The position numbers were made by a program, and so were the translations under genes. Shown here piece by piece: positions 29,253 to 40,048 of a stretch of DNA of 40,048 bases (within the stretch, counting starts at the first letter, position 1; each line of letters opens with the position of its first letter). Under the pieces are notes generated by a model. It was given only the letters and a program-made list of their open reading frames with translations, did no database searches and was not told where the DNA came from. The stretch covers positions 1 to 40,048 of the forward strand of contig NXFV01000547.1 of assembly GCA_002803225.1 (NCBI GenBank). The letters are read 5' to 3'. The DNA is from Gamarada debralockiae (taxonomy: Eukaryota; Ascomycota; Leotiomycetes; Helotiales; Hyphodiscaceae).

Positions 29253-32200
29253 ATGCTCACTCCAGCGATTGTCAATATCGTTTCCTTCTTCTATCCCATA
29301 GGTAACACGCCTGCCGTGTGCCTAACGCAAGACGTACCGTGTGGGCAAGGAGCGAATATTTTACTTGTCGGGTGTGGAGACGTTCGCAATATCCTATTCA
29401 CAACTTACTCCGACAGCGAATGCAGTCAGTCCAACCTCATTGAGACATCAGTATATCTATTAACGCAAGGCAGAGGCTCGTAGACTTGACATTACATGTT
29501 GCGATATCGAGACAGCAGTTCTTGGTATGCTTCTTCCTCTCCGCCCTTGTCTGACATCTAGCTAATGTCGTGTGTAGCTCGCAACATCTTGTTATACTCT
29601 CTTCTCCTAGACGACAAAGAGGGTCTGAGTGATACGGCTATCTGGAGTATCTATTATCACCTGTTTCTGGACGCCGAATCCCTCGAGCTCCTGCAGGTCC
29701 AATCGGAGAAGCTGTATACTCTCGCGGCTTCGACACAGAGCTGGCACGGCAGCGAATACGGCGGGTTGCTGAGATTCTGTAACCATGCGACCCTCTCAGA
29801 GGTCAGAGAGGTTTGGCACTCCTACTCTACCTTGGGTTTGAGCGAAGATGAAAAGGCTGGTTACGAGAGACACCTCAAGTCAGGCATTCAGAGAGCTGTG
29901 GATACGAAGGAGGGATTTCTTGGTGGTGCGGGCCATGTGAGCCTCGTCCTCACGGGTTTCCGGTCTGCCGCCCCTGTCAGTGTTGCATCCCTAAAGGACC
30001 TCCCTGAGCTGTATGAACATTACTGGGGCCATGGCACCACGGATAGAGACCCTGGCAGCATGTCGAAAGCCAAACACCCCAATCCGATGTTTGCCTCTCT
30101 GGTGACCAACTCCTTTACCCTTCATTACGGCACTGATCCACTCCTAGGCTTTCACCTTGCAACAGCCTATGCACCATTATCTCCAGGCTCGCCTTTATGT
30201 CCCGAGCCTTCCGGACAGCCTCGTCCACACAAGGTCGTAGAAGCAGCGCGGGTCCAGTTTCGGGCGTGGTCAATGTCCTTCAGAAGGCGCGCCCGCCAGA
30301 ATCTAACCTTACGTTTCTTTGCCGGGGATGCACTTGCATTCTGCTATACACTAGAGCAGAAGATGCTCAGAAGAGACGATGTCTCGGCACACTGGTACCG
30401 CCGACCGTATATGCTGGAACCGCTGGTACTAGATGGCGAGGACTATGCCGCAGACGGCAAGGCACCTTTATCATTCAATGTGATCGACACGTCGAATCTC
30501 GTGGATCACGTCGGAGCTATCAATCTCTTGGTAGCTACCTCACCATTGCTGGAGAACAGCATCTCGGCCACCCTGTACACAGAATCACTGGCAAAGCGAG
30601 AGAAAAGTCACGAGATTTTAATAGAAAAGCTCTTTTGCGGTCATCTACCCACTATCTCAATCTTGCTTGGATTGTTCCCGTTAGAGTACTGGACGAATGC
30701 TACTGCAATATCAAGCGTTGACGAGGGCCTCTTGGACGCGGCCTTACCAAAGATAGTAGGCACGGAGACCAGCCGAGGACAAATGCATAGTAGGCTGGCC
30801 TGGAAACGGTCGATTTCAGCATCAGAAGGGGTGCCAGAAATGATGGTCCGCCAACCGATTCATTTTAATGAACTTGATTTAGCCCACGTCCTTTATCAAC
30901 TCTACCGGGAGATGTTTCAGCACGAGGACATGGCGAAACTCTTTTCTAAAATAGATATCATGACGCTGCAAAATAATTCAAACCCGCACTACCACCGAGG
31001 AAGCTTCGCTGCGTTTCTCCGCCTTGTCAAACGTAGGGCGAGCGCCGACTGGGATAAGGTGATGGATGCTCTTCTAGATCTTGTCCAGAATGATTCCACT
31101 ATCCTAGTAGGTAGCAACTATTTCCAGGAATTATTCCTCCAGCTCCATCTTCTCGGAGTGCACTCGGTGCCCATGCTGCAGCAATCTTTCAACGACATCA
31201 GCCATGATTGTGCCTCGGAAGGCTTACTGGCATGGAAGGATATCCCGGTAGTCGTTTGCATCACCATGAAGGTACCGAGAGCTAGACTTCAACTTTTCAC
31301 AAAACTTCCTACCACAGAGCTCGGCACACCTATAGTCCATTGCATCTTACAGCCTCCTTCCACATACACTGGTCGACCTTCGCAAAATATATTCGCGGCT
31401 GTACAATTAGCTTTCGGCACGATCACAACCTCAGGTTCAAGAAATAGCGCCGATTTCAGAGTGCACGTTGCAGAAGACAGGAATGGTTGGACGGGAAGCT
31501 CTCCCCTGATTGTGTCCTTCTATGCTCCGACATGGCTGGTCTTGCTCGGACCACAAAATACCAATCTCTCTTTTGGGATCCAATGCACGCCGCAAAGTAC
31601 CATGACATTCGCGAAAACGCTTGGGCTCGAAATGATCGTCTACAGTACAACTCTGGGCGATGGAGATAATGTGTACATTACCAAACAACCCCCGAATGAG
31701 TTAGTATATGCATCCATATGCGACAATACAGGTGCCGATATAGAGATCAATAACCCTCTCAGCAAAGCCTTTCGAACGACCATCACAGCGAACCTTGACC
31801 GCGAGACTGCTCGTATTGTGGCACTGACAGGCCGTGTCGATTTTCTCTCGGAAGGGGCCAAATCCGGCTTGAGAGGCCAAGCTGCAGTCAAAACTATCCA
31901 GATATCCCCCTGTATCATCGCTTTAATTGTGGGTCAAAACGGGCCCCAGTACCGCCTTCACTTTCCGGCTCCGGTGGTACATTCACGAAGCAAGACTCAA
32001 ATCGCACGCCAATCCTCATATGTCGAACTCGTGGTCCCCGTAGCTGGTCCTACGGATGGCGAAAGGCTTCTATACTTCGCATACCCTGTGCTCATAGACG
32101 GACATGGCCCTGTGGTCTGGAACATGCCTCACTTGAACCTCGAATGCCTGCCCATACTCGATACAGAAAGAATCGATGACCTACACTGGCTTACTACACA

Positions 32201-32999
32201 TACCTCGCTGCAATTCTCAGCTAGGGAGCGGACGCTGAGTAAAAAATCGATGGCATCAAGCACCGAGGTCCATAAGGACGTCAGATACAAGTTCAAGGAC
32301 TCTTTATTTTCCATGTTCATGCACTTCACTGGCTTACAAGGTAGACAGTGGCGTGTTTTCAGCATCAATCAACCTGCCAAAGATGGCGTGCATATGCTTT
32401 TCCTAGTTTCATGCCTTCGGCTTGAAATAGGAAACCATACTGTGGTGCTTGACGCGGCCGTCCTGCCTTTGACCGACTCAATGGTGCCGCAGATCCGCCC
32501 CTTTTTGGCGGCACTCTCAGGGATGGGGCTCTGCCATCTCAATGTTGACGACGACGAGTTAATACTCTGGAAAGAAGTACTTCCGGCTATGGTCGAACGC
32601 TGCAGAGAGTGGGAGCATCTCTCCTCTTGCGAATACACGGCCACATCCCAGATACCATTGTCCTTCAAGCATGGTCAATCACCAATATGTTCCTGTGGGA
32701 ATGGAAGGCTGCCACCTAGGTTCATCTCTGGCATCCCCAAATGGGATATGGTGTCGAAATACGCCGTTCGAGCTGCCATTTCGCCGTCTTTCTCGGTTCC
32801 TTTCGTAGAGCAGATCTTCGAGGTCGACGCCGCCAATCTGGGAGGTACAAGTGGCAGCCGTTGTCAGAACTGTTACAGATATAGATCGAGCGACGGTGGC
32901 AATCTGTTGAAGTGTTCCCGATGCAAAATCGCAAAATACTGCTCTGCCAAATGTCAGCGTGCAGATTGGAAAGATCATAAAATGGTGTGCGCCAAGTGA
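29253..32999 (+). CDS. DUF4470 and MYND zinc-finger protein
   Basis: Three exons: 29253-29424, 29474-29524 and 29578-32999, total 3,645 nt (1,214 aa), phases matching. Exon 1 begins MLTPAIVNIVSFFYPIGNTP; with GDVRNILFTTY and, after two short introns, LDITCCDIETAVLARNILLYSLL it forms the DUF4470 domain common at the N-terminus of fungal MYND proteins. A long region of unknown fold follows. The last 45 residues (about 1168-1212) are an intact MYND finger: CQNC, CSRC, YCSAKCQ, DWKDHKMVC. MYND fingers bind Pro-rich partners; the cellular role of this family is unknown. The intron-1 donor is the weak GTCAGT. An ATG at 29565, inside intron 2, gives the longest single ORF but drops most of DUF4470. 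The frame is clean over 3.4 kb, so the gene looks under selection. Confidence 0.85.
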
Positions 33000-33005
33000 A
33001 CGGAG

Positions 33006-33365
33006 TTAGATCTTGGAAAGCAGCGACACGTTAAAATAGTGGGATTCATTCACCGCTACTGCAGTCCGTCCCGTAGGAAGATGCTCCTTGTCCGCATCTG
33101 TCCCGTAAGTGGTGATCTCTCTTACACCAACACCTATGCGGCCAGATCCAGCCGTCCATGCCATATATCTATCGTAATCAGCCGCCTTGAAAGTATAATA
33201 TCCGATGAATTCGCAGTTCCTGTCCACTGTTTGTTTGGCCTGCATTCTTCGCATTATAATTGGTAAGCATTTGGATATGGTCCGACCCAACCTTACCTCA
33301 GGCACAAGAGTGGTGCAGCCGGGCTCCATGATCCAACGTTGTTTGTACTGGGTTTCAAAAACCAT
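33006..33365 (-). CDS. Small conserved-looking protein, unknown
   Basis: A 119-codon ORF that probably contains a 57-bp intron (33296-33240; donor GTAAGG, acceptor ATGCAG). Splicing keeps the frame and gives 100 aa; retention is also open. No signal peptide or membrane segment; the C-terminal part (CEFIGYYTFKAADYDRYMAW) reads like a folded domain. Its stop lies 6 bp from the stop of the MYND gene, so the two are tail-to-tail and their 3' untranslated regions must overlap. Family not recognised; could be chance. Confidence 0.4.
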   Translation of the reverse strand: MVFETQYKQRWIMEPGCTTLVPEVRLGRTISKCLPIIMRRMQAKQTVDRNCEFIGYYTFKAADYDRYMAWTAGSGRIGVGVREITTYGTDADKEHLPTGRTAVAVNESHYFNVSLLSKI

Positions 33366-34675
33366 TCTTCTTTGCCGGCTACCACTCTGTTGACTCCCAC
33401 TGAAATGGAATGGATGAAGGGGTCAAAGGTCAAACGCTGGCGCATTTGTTAGAGGGTCGAGGTGGGGACGTTCGATCGAGTTTGGTCGTTCAATATGTAA
33501 TGCTTGATGTCGCCACTAGAGGGGAGAGCGATGACTGCGAAACGCGTCAGTGTGTGATGCTTGTCATCAGGTTAAGAAGAATTGCGAGAATGAGGGAGAC
33601 TGTCGCTCATTACAAACAATCTCACGGTGTTATTGGGGTTGAAGCGGCTTTGTCCTGTATTCGCCTCGGAGACGTACTGTACAGTTACAAGATTGCCTTA
33701 TTTTGAGCAAAAACAGGTTGCGCCTTGATTGATAGATATGCGAAGCTTGATGGGTGAGATAATGTGGGATAACGAGACGCCGAGAGAGAAAAGAATCTGA
33801 TGTCGTCGAGACGTGATGGACGCTGAGCTGCGACGGGAACTCCTTGTCATGAATGGCATGGCACAGATTTGGTGGGGTTCTACGCGCACCATGTGATTGA
33901 TTTACTGTACTCAGCAACCCGATACCGACCGAAACGAAACGACCCGGTGCAAATAGCTGTCTCTCAGTGTAAGGCGCAGCAGCTGGTTGCGCCAGACAAC
34001 TGATTTATTACTTGTTGCTCAGAAAAAAAGAAACTTGGATGGGGTATCTGATCCTTGGTTGCTGAGGGAGAATGCCTGCGGGACTTTTAAAGGTGGCTAG
34101 CAGTCCGATACTGGCCGAAAAAGATCTTTAGGCTGGACCACACGCGCTAAATAAACAACGTTCCAGAACTTACATGGCTTAACGATTGAATCTACAGTAT
34201 GCACACCTAGTAAATTAGGCATCCTGTACAAAATACCTATCGGATGGATAAAATAGACTTGATTGCAGAGTAAAAGGAGGGTGCGAAGGGGGGGCTATAT
34301 ATACGTAGAAAAGGGGCTAAGCTAGGCCCAAATACGGAGGCTAAAACAGGCCAATATTTCATCTGACAATACCATGCATTCCCGACAGCTGCAGAATTTT
34401 TGTCGAATCAGACGGTACTGTGAGGCAAAATCATGTATGTATTGATATGTAAGAAAGGAGAATCGTGGGTTGCCAGAACCCGAGATATGTATAAACAAAC
34501 TGTTGTCATAGCAACAACCAGAGCATAGATCTCATCTGACAATTTTCGAGCTGGATTCATTGATTTCAGCTGTTGCTGGCGACCATTTTCTTCTTCATGG
34601 CTGCTATGTCCGAAATGAAATCAGAAGCAACTCGATCAACGAAGGGATTAAGCGCCTTTCGTCATCTCTTTGAAT
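33366..34675. other. Long non-coding stretch
   Basis: Short ORFs only, with no resemblance to known proteins on either strand. Composition is ordinary, not RIP-like. Nothing further seen. Confidence 0.4.
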
Positions 34676-36555
34676 CTACATGCACAGATCTGAGCATCGC
34701 TTATCTTCCGATGCCATTTGACCACATTCATCGACGGCATTGACATTGGCCCCCTTCATCAGTAGTAGCTGCGCTACTATCTCATGGCCCTCAATGACCT
34801 CTACGTGCAGTGCCGTTCTTTCGTAGATCTCTTTCGCATCTATTTCGACTCCCTCTTTTAACAATAGCTCTATCATCTCTTTGTGTCCTCTCTCTTCCGC
34901 CTTCTTCTAACAATATCTGTATCCTCCTCCTAGGCTCGGGAATTTGACCAACAATTTCATAGTACCACGTTACTTTTTGTCTGGATCCTCCTTCTATCCA
35001 CTCCCTTCTCCAGTTGTCTTGCTCGTTGAATACTATCTCATGCAATGTTGTATCTCCATCGTCACTGACGTTTAGTCAGACCCCATTTTCAAACAGTAGT
35101 TCCACCACTGACACGTGCCCGAGCCTCACTACATTGTCCATTGAAGTGTCTCCTAGTCTATCTCTGGCGTCAGTGTACGCCCCGTGCTTTAGTGGCATCC
35201 TCACTGCCTCGCCAATGGCACCAGCAGCACATAGGCCTAGCATTGTTGTTCCGTCTAGTCGGGCATCTGCTGCTTCGATTTAGGTCCCTCCTCGCCCTAG
35301 CTTTTGCGAGTCTTCCTACAGCGGCCCACAATAGCGGCGTTGAGCCGGCACCATCGAATGAATCTGTATTGACATCATATCTCGCGGAGAGTAGCTGTAC
35401 TAATTCTTCATACCCCTCTCTAGCCGTTCATGATAGCGATGTACGGTCTCCTCCGTACTCTCATTTAGCCGCCGAATCTGCCTTGACGTCTTCCTTTATG
35501 AGGAGCAATCGCACTATCTCCTTATGTCTTCTTTCCACTGCGAGCGACAGTGGCGTACGGCACCAATAATCCGCCGAGTCTGCGTTCACGTCGTCCCTAT
35601 CAAGGAGTAACGCACGACGTTTCTGCGTCCCATCTCCGATGCATAGAACAATCCAGTGCGGTCCGATTCATCCTTTAGATCTGTGGTTGTATCGTTACTT
35701 GCAAGCATTAATCTTACCAGCTCTATACATCCCTTTTCTGCTGCCCAAGTAAGCACCGTTTGCTCTTCAAAAAACCGAATCGGCTTTGACGTCACCTGTC
35801 TCTAATAATACCCTTATAACTCCCTCGTGGCCATGCCTCATTGCCAAATCCAGCGTCGAGCAAAACTCCTTGCTTTCTGAGTCTATCTTGCTGGCTTCGA
35901 ATTCTGGAAGGGACTCTACAAAGTCCGTGAACCCTTCCTCGACTGTGATATGCAGTGCTGTCCTCCCCCAGTTATCTCTTGCGTTCAAATCACCTCCTTT
36001 CTCAACCAGCAGTCGTACCATCAATTTCAATCCAAAACTTGCCGCGACATGAAGTCCTGTTCGATCTCTGAAACCTTCCAAATGGGCTCAGAAACTGCAT
36101 CGCTTGCACAGAGCAAGCGAGATTAGATTTTCGCTTAAAAAATCTCAATATCAAGTCCTTGAGCTTATCCTCCGACCCTCTGCGCGCATGATCACCCCAA
36201 TATTTCGCGGCGTAGCCGAGAAGAGAATTTTCTTGCAGGCGAGTCTTCATCTCGTCATCGTTGTCGCACTCACCCTGCGCAAAATATGAAATGATAGGTA
36301 GGTTAGGCAAGTTCTAGCAATAACGCTATGCACTTGCGGATCTCTGATGGATAGAATGCGTTCAAAGTACTCCTGAGCAGTGTAGTGCCTTAGACAGACA
36401 TTCTTACTTTCCCCCTCAATAGTCACCAACCCTACACAGCGGTTCGTCAGACGGCCAGGGCATACTGTAGTTCCAACACAGACAGAGGCCGACGAGCGTA
36501 CGTGACCCACGCCAAGACCTAATTCGCAATATCCTGGCATCCTTTCGCTGCCCAT
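34676..36555 (-). pseudogene. Ankyrin-repeat NLR, C-terminal part, broken
   Basis: The 5' end (36555) reads CVGLVTIEGESKNVCLRHYTAQEYFERI, the segment that follows the NACHT domain in fungal NACHT-ankyrin proteins, then TYLSF and LQENSLLGYAAKYWGDHAR. Ankyrin repeats follow in changing frames: GRTALHITVEEGFTDFVESL, RTPLSLAVERRHKEIVRLLL, STPLLWAAVGR, RTALHVEVIEGHEIVAQLLL. Frameshifts at about 36080, 35790, 35580 and 34900 and stops (for example near 35465 and 35433) break the frame. The NACHT domain itself is absent upstream. At least eight repeats can be counted. Confidence 0.75.
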
Positions 36556-36783
36556 CGATCCTCTTTACAGCCTTATCATAGGCACCCTAGCGAGTTTTGC
36601 AATCTGGTTGCTGGGTTGAGAGCAAGACGGACTTTAAATAAGCCGAAAATATGAACTTTGGCTCGTCAATGTTCTGATCTCTACGAAAAACTCTTTAACT
36701 TCATTCAAAGATAAACAAATGCAACCGTGTTCTGAAGCACAGAGGCACTCATCTATCATATATATCCAGTCCACCAAACAATT
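36556..36783. other. Spacer between two pseudogenes
   Basis: No coding resemblance; AT content moderately raised. The missing upstream part of the ankyrin NLR gene is not found here. Confidence 0.35.
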
Positions 36784-37482
36784 ATGTTACTTTCACTTCA
36801 ATCCGCGACATTAGCGGCCAGCTTCCTCGCCTGCACCTACCTTACCTACTTTTTCATGACACCTCCTAATCCACCATTAAGTAATCAATGGTTAAAGGAT
36901 ACTGTCATGCGTTATCCAGCTCTAGTCGACACTAAGGCATAGCGGTTTCTCTTTACCTGCTACTATGGGTCTACCATATGGTTCTTATCCTCTTCCTACC
37001 CCAAGATAGCTCGATGCTATGCCCGCACCCCGAAAATCTCTCTCTAAAATTGTTCACTTGGAATATATACACTGCAAGCTGTATTACGCTTTTTCTGATC
37101 GCAGCCCCTATCCGCCTACTTGCTTATAGACAGCTGGTCAATCATTCACTTTTACACTTGCAAAGCCGAAGGGCCTAGTAAAGACTGGCCTATATGCATA
37201 CTGTCGGCATCCATCGTACACGACCATATTTGCGGCTTATACCGCAACAGTTGCGCTAGTTATGAGGTGGGGTGGAGCGGTTGGTTGTTGGCTCCCAACC
37301 TGGTTGGCTAGATGGAGAACTGCGGACCTTGGAGGAGGAATCATCCTTGTACTTATGACCTTGACAGCACTGCTCATAACAGTCAAAGATGAGGAAGAGA
37401 GCTCAGAACCCAGTTTGGCGAGGAGTGGGAGATTTACGCTAGGCAAACCTAGAGATTCTTGCCTTGGATGGTTTAGAGACGT
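36784..37482 (+). pseudogene. Isoprenylcysteine carboxyl methyltransferase-like, broken
   Basis: Starts MLLSLQSATLAASFLACTYL and runs through membrane segments to ASCITLFLIAAPIRLLAY, then (after a one-base loss at about 37136) SFTFTLAKPKGLVKTGLYAY, RHPSYTTIFAAYTATVALV and, after a second frame change, RTQFGEEWEIYARQT, FLPWMV. GLYAYxRHPSYT is the methyltransferase (ICMT/PEMT) signature, and FGEEWEIYA is the C-terminal block. Stops occur at about 36940 (TAG) and 37047 (TAA), and a TAG precedes RFLPWMV. These enzymes methylate prenylated Cys at the ER membrane. The copy is degraded and inactive. Confidence 0.75.
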
Positions 37483-37643
37483 AAGGGTTGGTCTATCGTT
37501 GTGCGGGATTAATCTTGATTGTGTACCTCTCTGAAATTCTGTAACCACACTATCCTGAGGGTCATAATTCACAAATAAAAAATAAAATAAATAAAAGTCA
37601 GTATTGCAGACCTAAGATACAACCAAATTTTATGCAGTTGTAG

Positions 37644-38090
37644 ATGAAAGTGCATTCTTCTGGCCGCCTCCAAAATCTTCTCCGTCCCAAATCCAACAGT
37701 GGTGACCAACCACGCGAACTGCTCAAACGGAAGAGCCTTGCCAGGGACTCGTGCAGACTTGTTGTCAATCCCAATCAAGCAATTCAAAACCTAGAGACTA
37801 TTGAACAGCAAAGGCAACCTCACCCACTAAGCCCAACTGCTCTATCAACACGAAACGACATCCTCCGTAAACTCCAGCGCACTCGCCCCGTCTCCGACCT
37901 TATGGACCCTGACACTGAGCTGCTTGCCCAATTCGAAGTGGTCAGTACAACAAGAGGGGAGGAACTAAGAAGGGCCCAAAGGATTAACGACCAATTGAAG
38001 GTCTGTTGCGCTGGTTTGCTTGAGACCGCCAGGGGAACCACATTTTCTTCGCAGCTCACCATCGAATACTGTGGCAGGGAAATGTGTTAG
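37644..38090 (+). CDS. Orphan ORF, polar, unknown
   Basis: 148 codons without interruption. Rich in Arg, Gln and Thr; the second half (SDLMDPDTELLAQFEVVSTTR, RINDQLKVCCAGLLETARG) is amphipathic and may be helical. No signal peptide, no membrane segment, family not recognised. An antisense ORF (37569-37787) overlaps its start. It lies between a pseudogene and RIP-degraded DNA, so a decayed-gene end is as likely as a real gene. Confidence 0.3.
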   Translation: MKVHSSGRLQNLLRPKSNSGDQPRELLKRKSLARDSCRLVVNPNQAIQNLETIEQQRQPHPLSPTALSTRNDILRKLQRTRPVSDLMDPDTELLAQFEVVSTTRGEELRRAQRINDQLKVCCAGLLETARGTTFSSQLTIEYCGREMC

Positions 38091-40048
38091 GAAGGTTGTT
38101 ACTACCTTACTTTTTAGGTTTTTAGTGGGTCTTACAATTATAAGAACCTCGCTTAGCTAGTTTCGTCACGTATCAGCGGGGGATAAATGGCCTTCGCAGC
38201 TAGAGTAGTACTTAAATAACATTGCAATTATATATCTCGTTTTTTGTATATATTCTATAATATATTTAAGTACTATAACCTTCGTTTTATATTATTAGTT
38301 TTCGTTTTAGTTTTATCCCTTACTAAGAGTATATACAATATATAGTGTAATTAGGAAGCGCTTATACTTGTATTTTGCCTCTTTATATCTAGTGACTTAT
38401 ATAAGGAAGATTTTATTATAGTTAAGTAAGGCTATTTATACTCTTAATAAGAGATACTTTAATTATTATTTACTTTATTTACTTGTTTCTTATCTTAGCT
38501 AATATATAAAGTATTCTAGAATAATTTAATATATATTAAATTATAACCTTAGGTCTTATTATACTATTAGTTACTAGACTTAAACTTACTCTAGTTTATA
38601 GCTTTATTAATATTAGATCTTAAGTACTATTATTAGTATATAAGAGAGGTTTTTAACTTAGTTAAGATATATTTAAGACTTATAATTATAAGTAAAAGTT
38701 ATAGAAGCCTTAGTAAGCTAATAGCTAAACTTAATTTAAGAAAAAGGAAAGGTTAATTAAAGAAAAGAATTAAATTTTTAAGGAATAAGATATTAAAAAG
38801 TATAAATCCTAAAGCTATTATAAAGAAAAGAAATTAAATAAGATAATTTATATTATCTACTAAGTAAATTATAATACTTTTAAAAGTAAAGTATAGATAA
38901 AAGGAAGTCTAAGAGCTAAAAAATAAAATTATTATAAGATTTTATCTTTTGATTCTTTTGATTTTTTATTTAATTATAAAATTTTTATCTTTAAAAGTAT
39001 CTCTCTTATATTAAAGAGCTATATTATTAAGAAATAAGGCTTATAAATATAAGTTCGAGTATAAGTTTAAGTAATTTTCCTAGACTTAAAAAAAGAAGAT
39101 ATTAAAAAGTATATTAAAAAAAAATAAAATCCTATATCTAAAAGATTAAAAAAGATATATTATTAGACTTTAATTATATAAATAATTAATAAATTATAAG
39201 CCTTTATCCTTAAAGAGAAAATTATCTAATAATAGTTACAAATAAATAGTATTAAACTTACTATCTTTATAAGTCTCTTCTTCTTTAGTTTTAATTAATA
39301 TATTATTATTAAGTAGTATTTCAAAAGATAAGAAATAATAATAATAATTAAGAAATTAATAAAACTTATAAAAATAATAATAATTTAACTCTTTTATATT
39401 AAGTAAATTATTACTTAGAATATCTTCTAATAAACTTATAAATAATATTATTATATTATATATAGTAATACTAACTCTTACCTTTACTAGTCTTATCTTT
39501 AATAGATAAAGAGCTACTTACTAAATTAATAATATTCTTGTCTTCTTTAAAGATTAAAATTATATTAAAGAAGATAAATATAAGTATATCCTTTACTATA
39601 TTAATATTATCCTTTATAATAATATTAAGACTATACTAGAATATACTAATAAGCTATTTAATAAAGAGGTCTTTTTCGCTATATTAAAGAAGAAGTACTA
39701 TAACTATAATAATAATTATATAAAGTATACTTACTCTTTTCTTAATATATTAATTTTATTTATTTAATATAAGTAAATTAAACTAAAAGACTTTATTAAA
39801 TTATTCTATTAAGTCTTTATTAACTTTAAAAAGAAAAAGCTTTTTAATAATATTAAGAAAGTAAATCTCTTTCTCTATACTTTATTTAATTATATTTATT
39901 TTAAGATTATTAAAAAGTATAATATAGACTAAGATAATAGGACTACTTTAGTATATAAAAAATTCTATAGGATAACTCTTAAAGTCTATAAATTTAATAA
40001 AGTTATTAATTAGTATAAAGAAAATTATAACTTTATTATATTAAGTTC
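38091..40048. repeat. Extremely AT-rich RIP-degraded tract
   Basis: From about 38160 to the end the DNA is almost all A and T with only a handful of CpG in 1.9 kb, stops in every frame, and dense TTAATA/TATTAA words. It begins with a diverged copy (38127-38157) of the 28238 palindrome region, which probably marks the end of the parent element. The parent transposon cannot be identified by eye. Typical of fungal heterochromatic, RIP-mutated repeats. Confidence 0.75.

Noticed and set aside
35014..35569. Two long plus-strand ORFs rich in Ser, Leu and Ala
   Set aside because: The opposite strand reads as ankyrin repeats in pieces; the plus frames are shadows left open by codon bias.
38160..40048. 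AT-rich end considered as centromere, telomere or mitochondrial insert
   Set aside because: No telomere repeats and no recognisable mitochondrial genes; loss of CpG and TpA excess are better explained by RIP.

Overview
The window is nuclear DNA of a filamentous ascomycete. The evidence is short (about 49-73 bp) GT-AG introns with CTAAC/CTGAC branch points, fungal-only protein families (WSC/LysM proteins, DUF4470-MYND, HeLo/NACHT NLRs, DUF6603), and long AT-rich, CpG-poor tracts with C-to-T/G-to-A stop codons, the signature of repeat-induced point mutation (RIP). A Leotiomycete (Helotiales-like) origin is my guess from family content only.

Left part (1-19.6 kb): an AT-rich RIP tract, then a young solo LTR (491-700) with a perfect 5-bp target-site duplication. 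Next is a divergent pair of cell-wall genes sharing a 1.37-kb intergenic region. Reading leftward (2424-8622, minus) is a GH55 beta-1,3-glucanase module that by my splice reconstruction runs directly into LysM, WSC and PAN/Apple-like modules as one 1,906-residue secreted protein. Reading rightward (9992-14200, plus) is a six-exon, 1,302-residue killer-toxin-like GH18 chitinase with hevein-type chitin-binding modules and one GC-AG intron. Together they look like a unit that attacks or remodels glucan/chitin walls. Then come a coiled-coil/HMG-box protein (14681-16336, minus), a transposase-like relic, a MITE-like inverted-repeat element (17433-17647) and, about 30 bp beyond it, an AIM9-like phosphotransferase gene (17677-19574, four exons).

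Middle part (19.6-28.6 kb): a gene graveyard. It holds broken pieces of an Hsp70-like gene, DUF6603, a NACHT NLR with six premature stops, a HeLo domain, a caspase-like protease, a TPR/kinesin-light-chain-like gene, a pogo/Tigger transposase and a cytochrome P450, plus one open ORF for a multi-pass membrane protein (24587-25477). Caspase, NACHT and DUF6603 lie in that order on one strand, with a HeLo start inserted in the opposite direction. This is the most unusual part of the window: a decayed, rearranged cluster of cell-death/immune-type modules.

Right part (28.6-40 kb): an intact DUF4470-MYND zinc-finger gene (29253-32999, three exons), a tiny convergent gene 6 bp downstream, a quiet stretch, an ankyrin-type NLR pseudogene (34676-36555, minus), an isoprenylcysteine-methyltransferase pseudogene (36784-37482), an orphan ORF, and finally nearly 1.9 kb of extremely AT-rich RIP-degraded DNA.

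For each of the four multi-exon gene models, the total exon length is divisible by three and the phases match at every junction. All family names come from reading the translations by eye; no database search was run.
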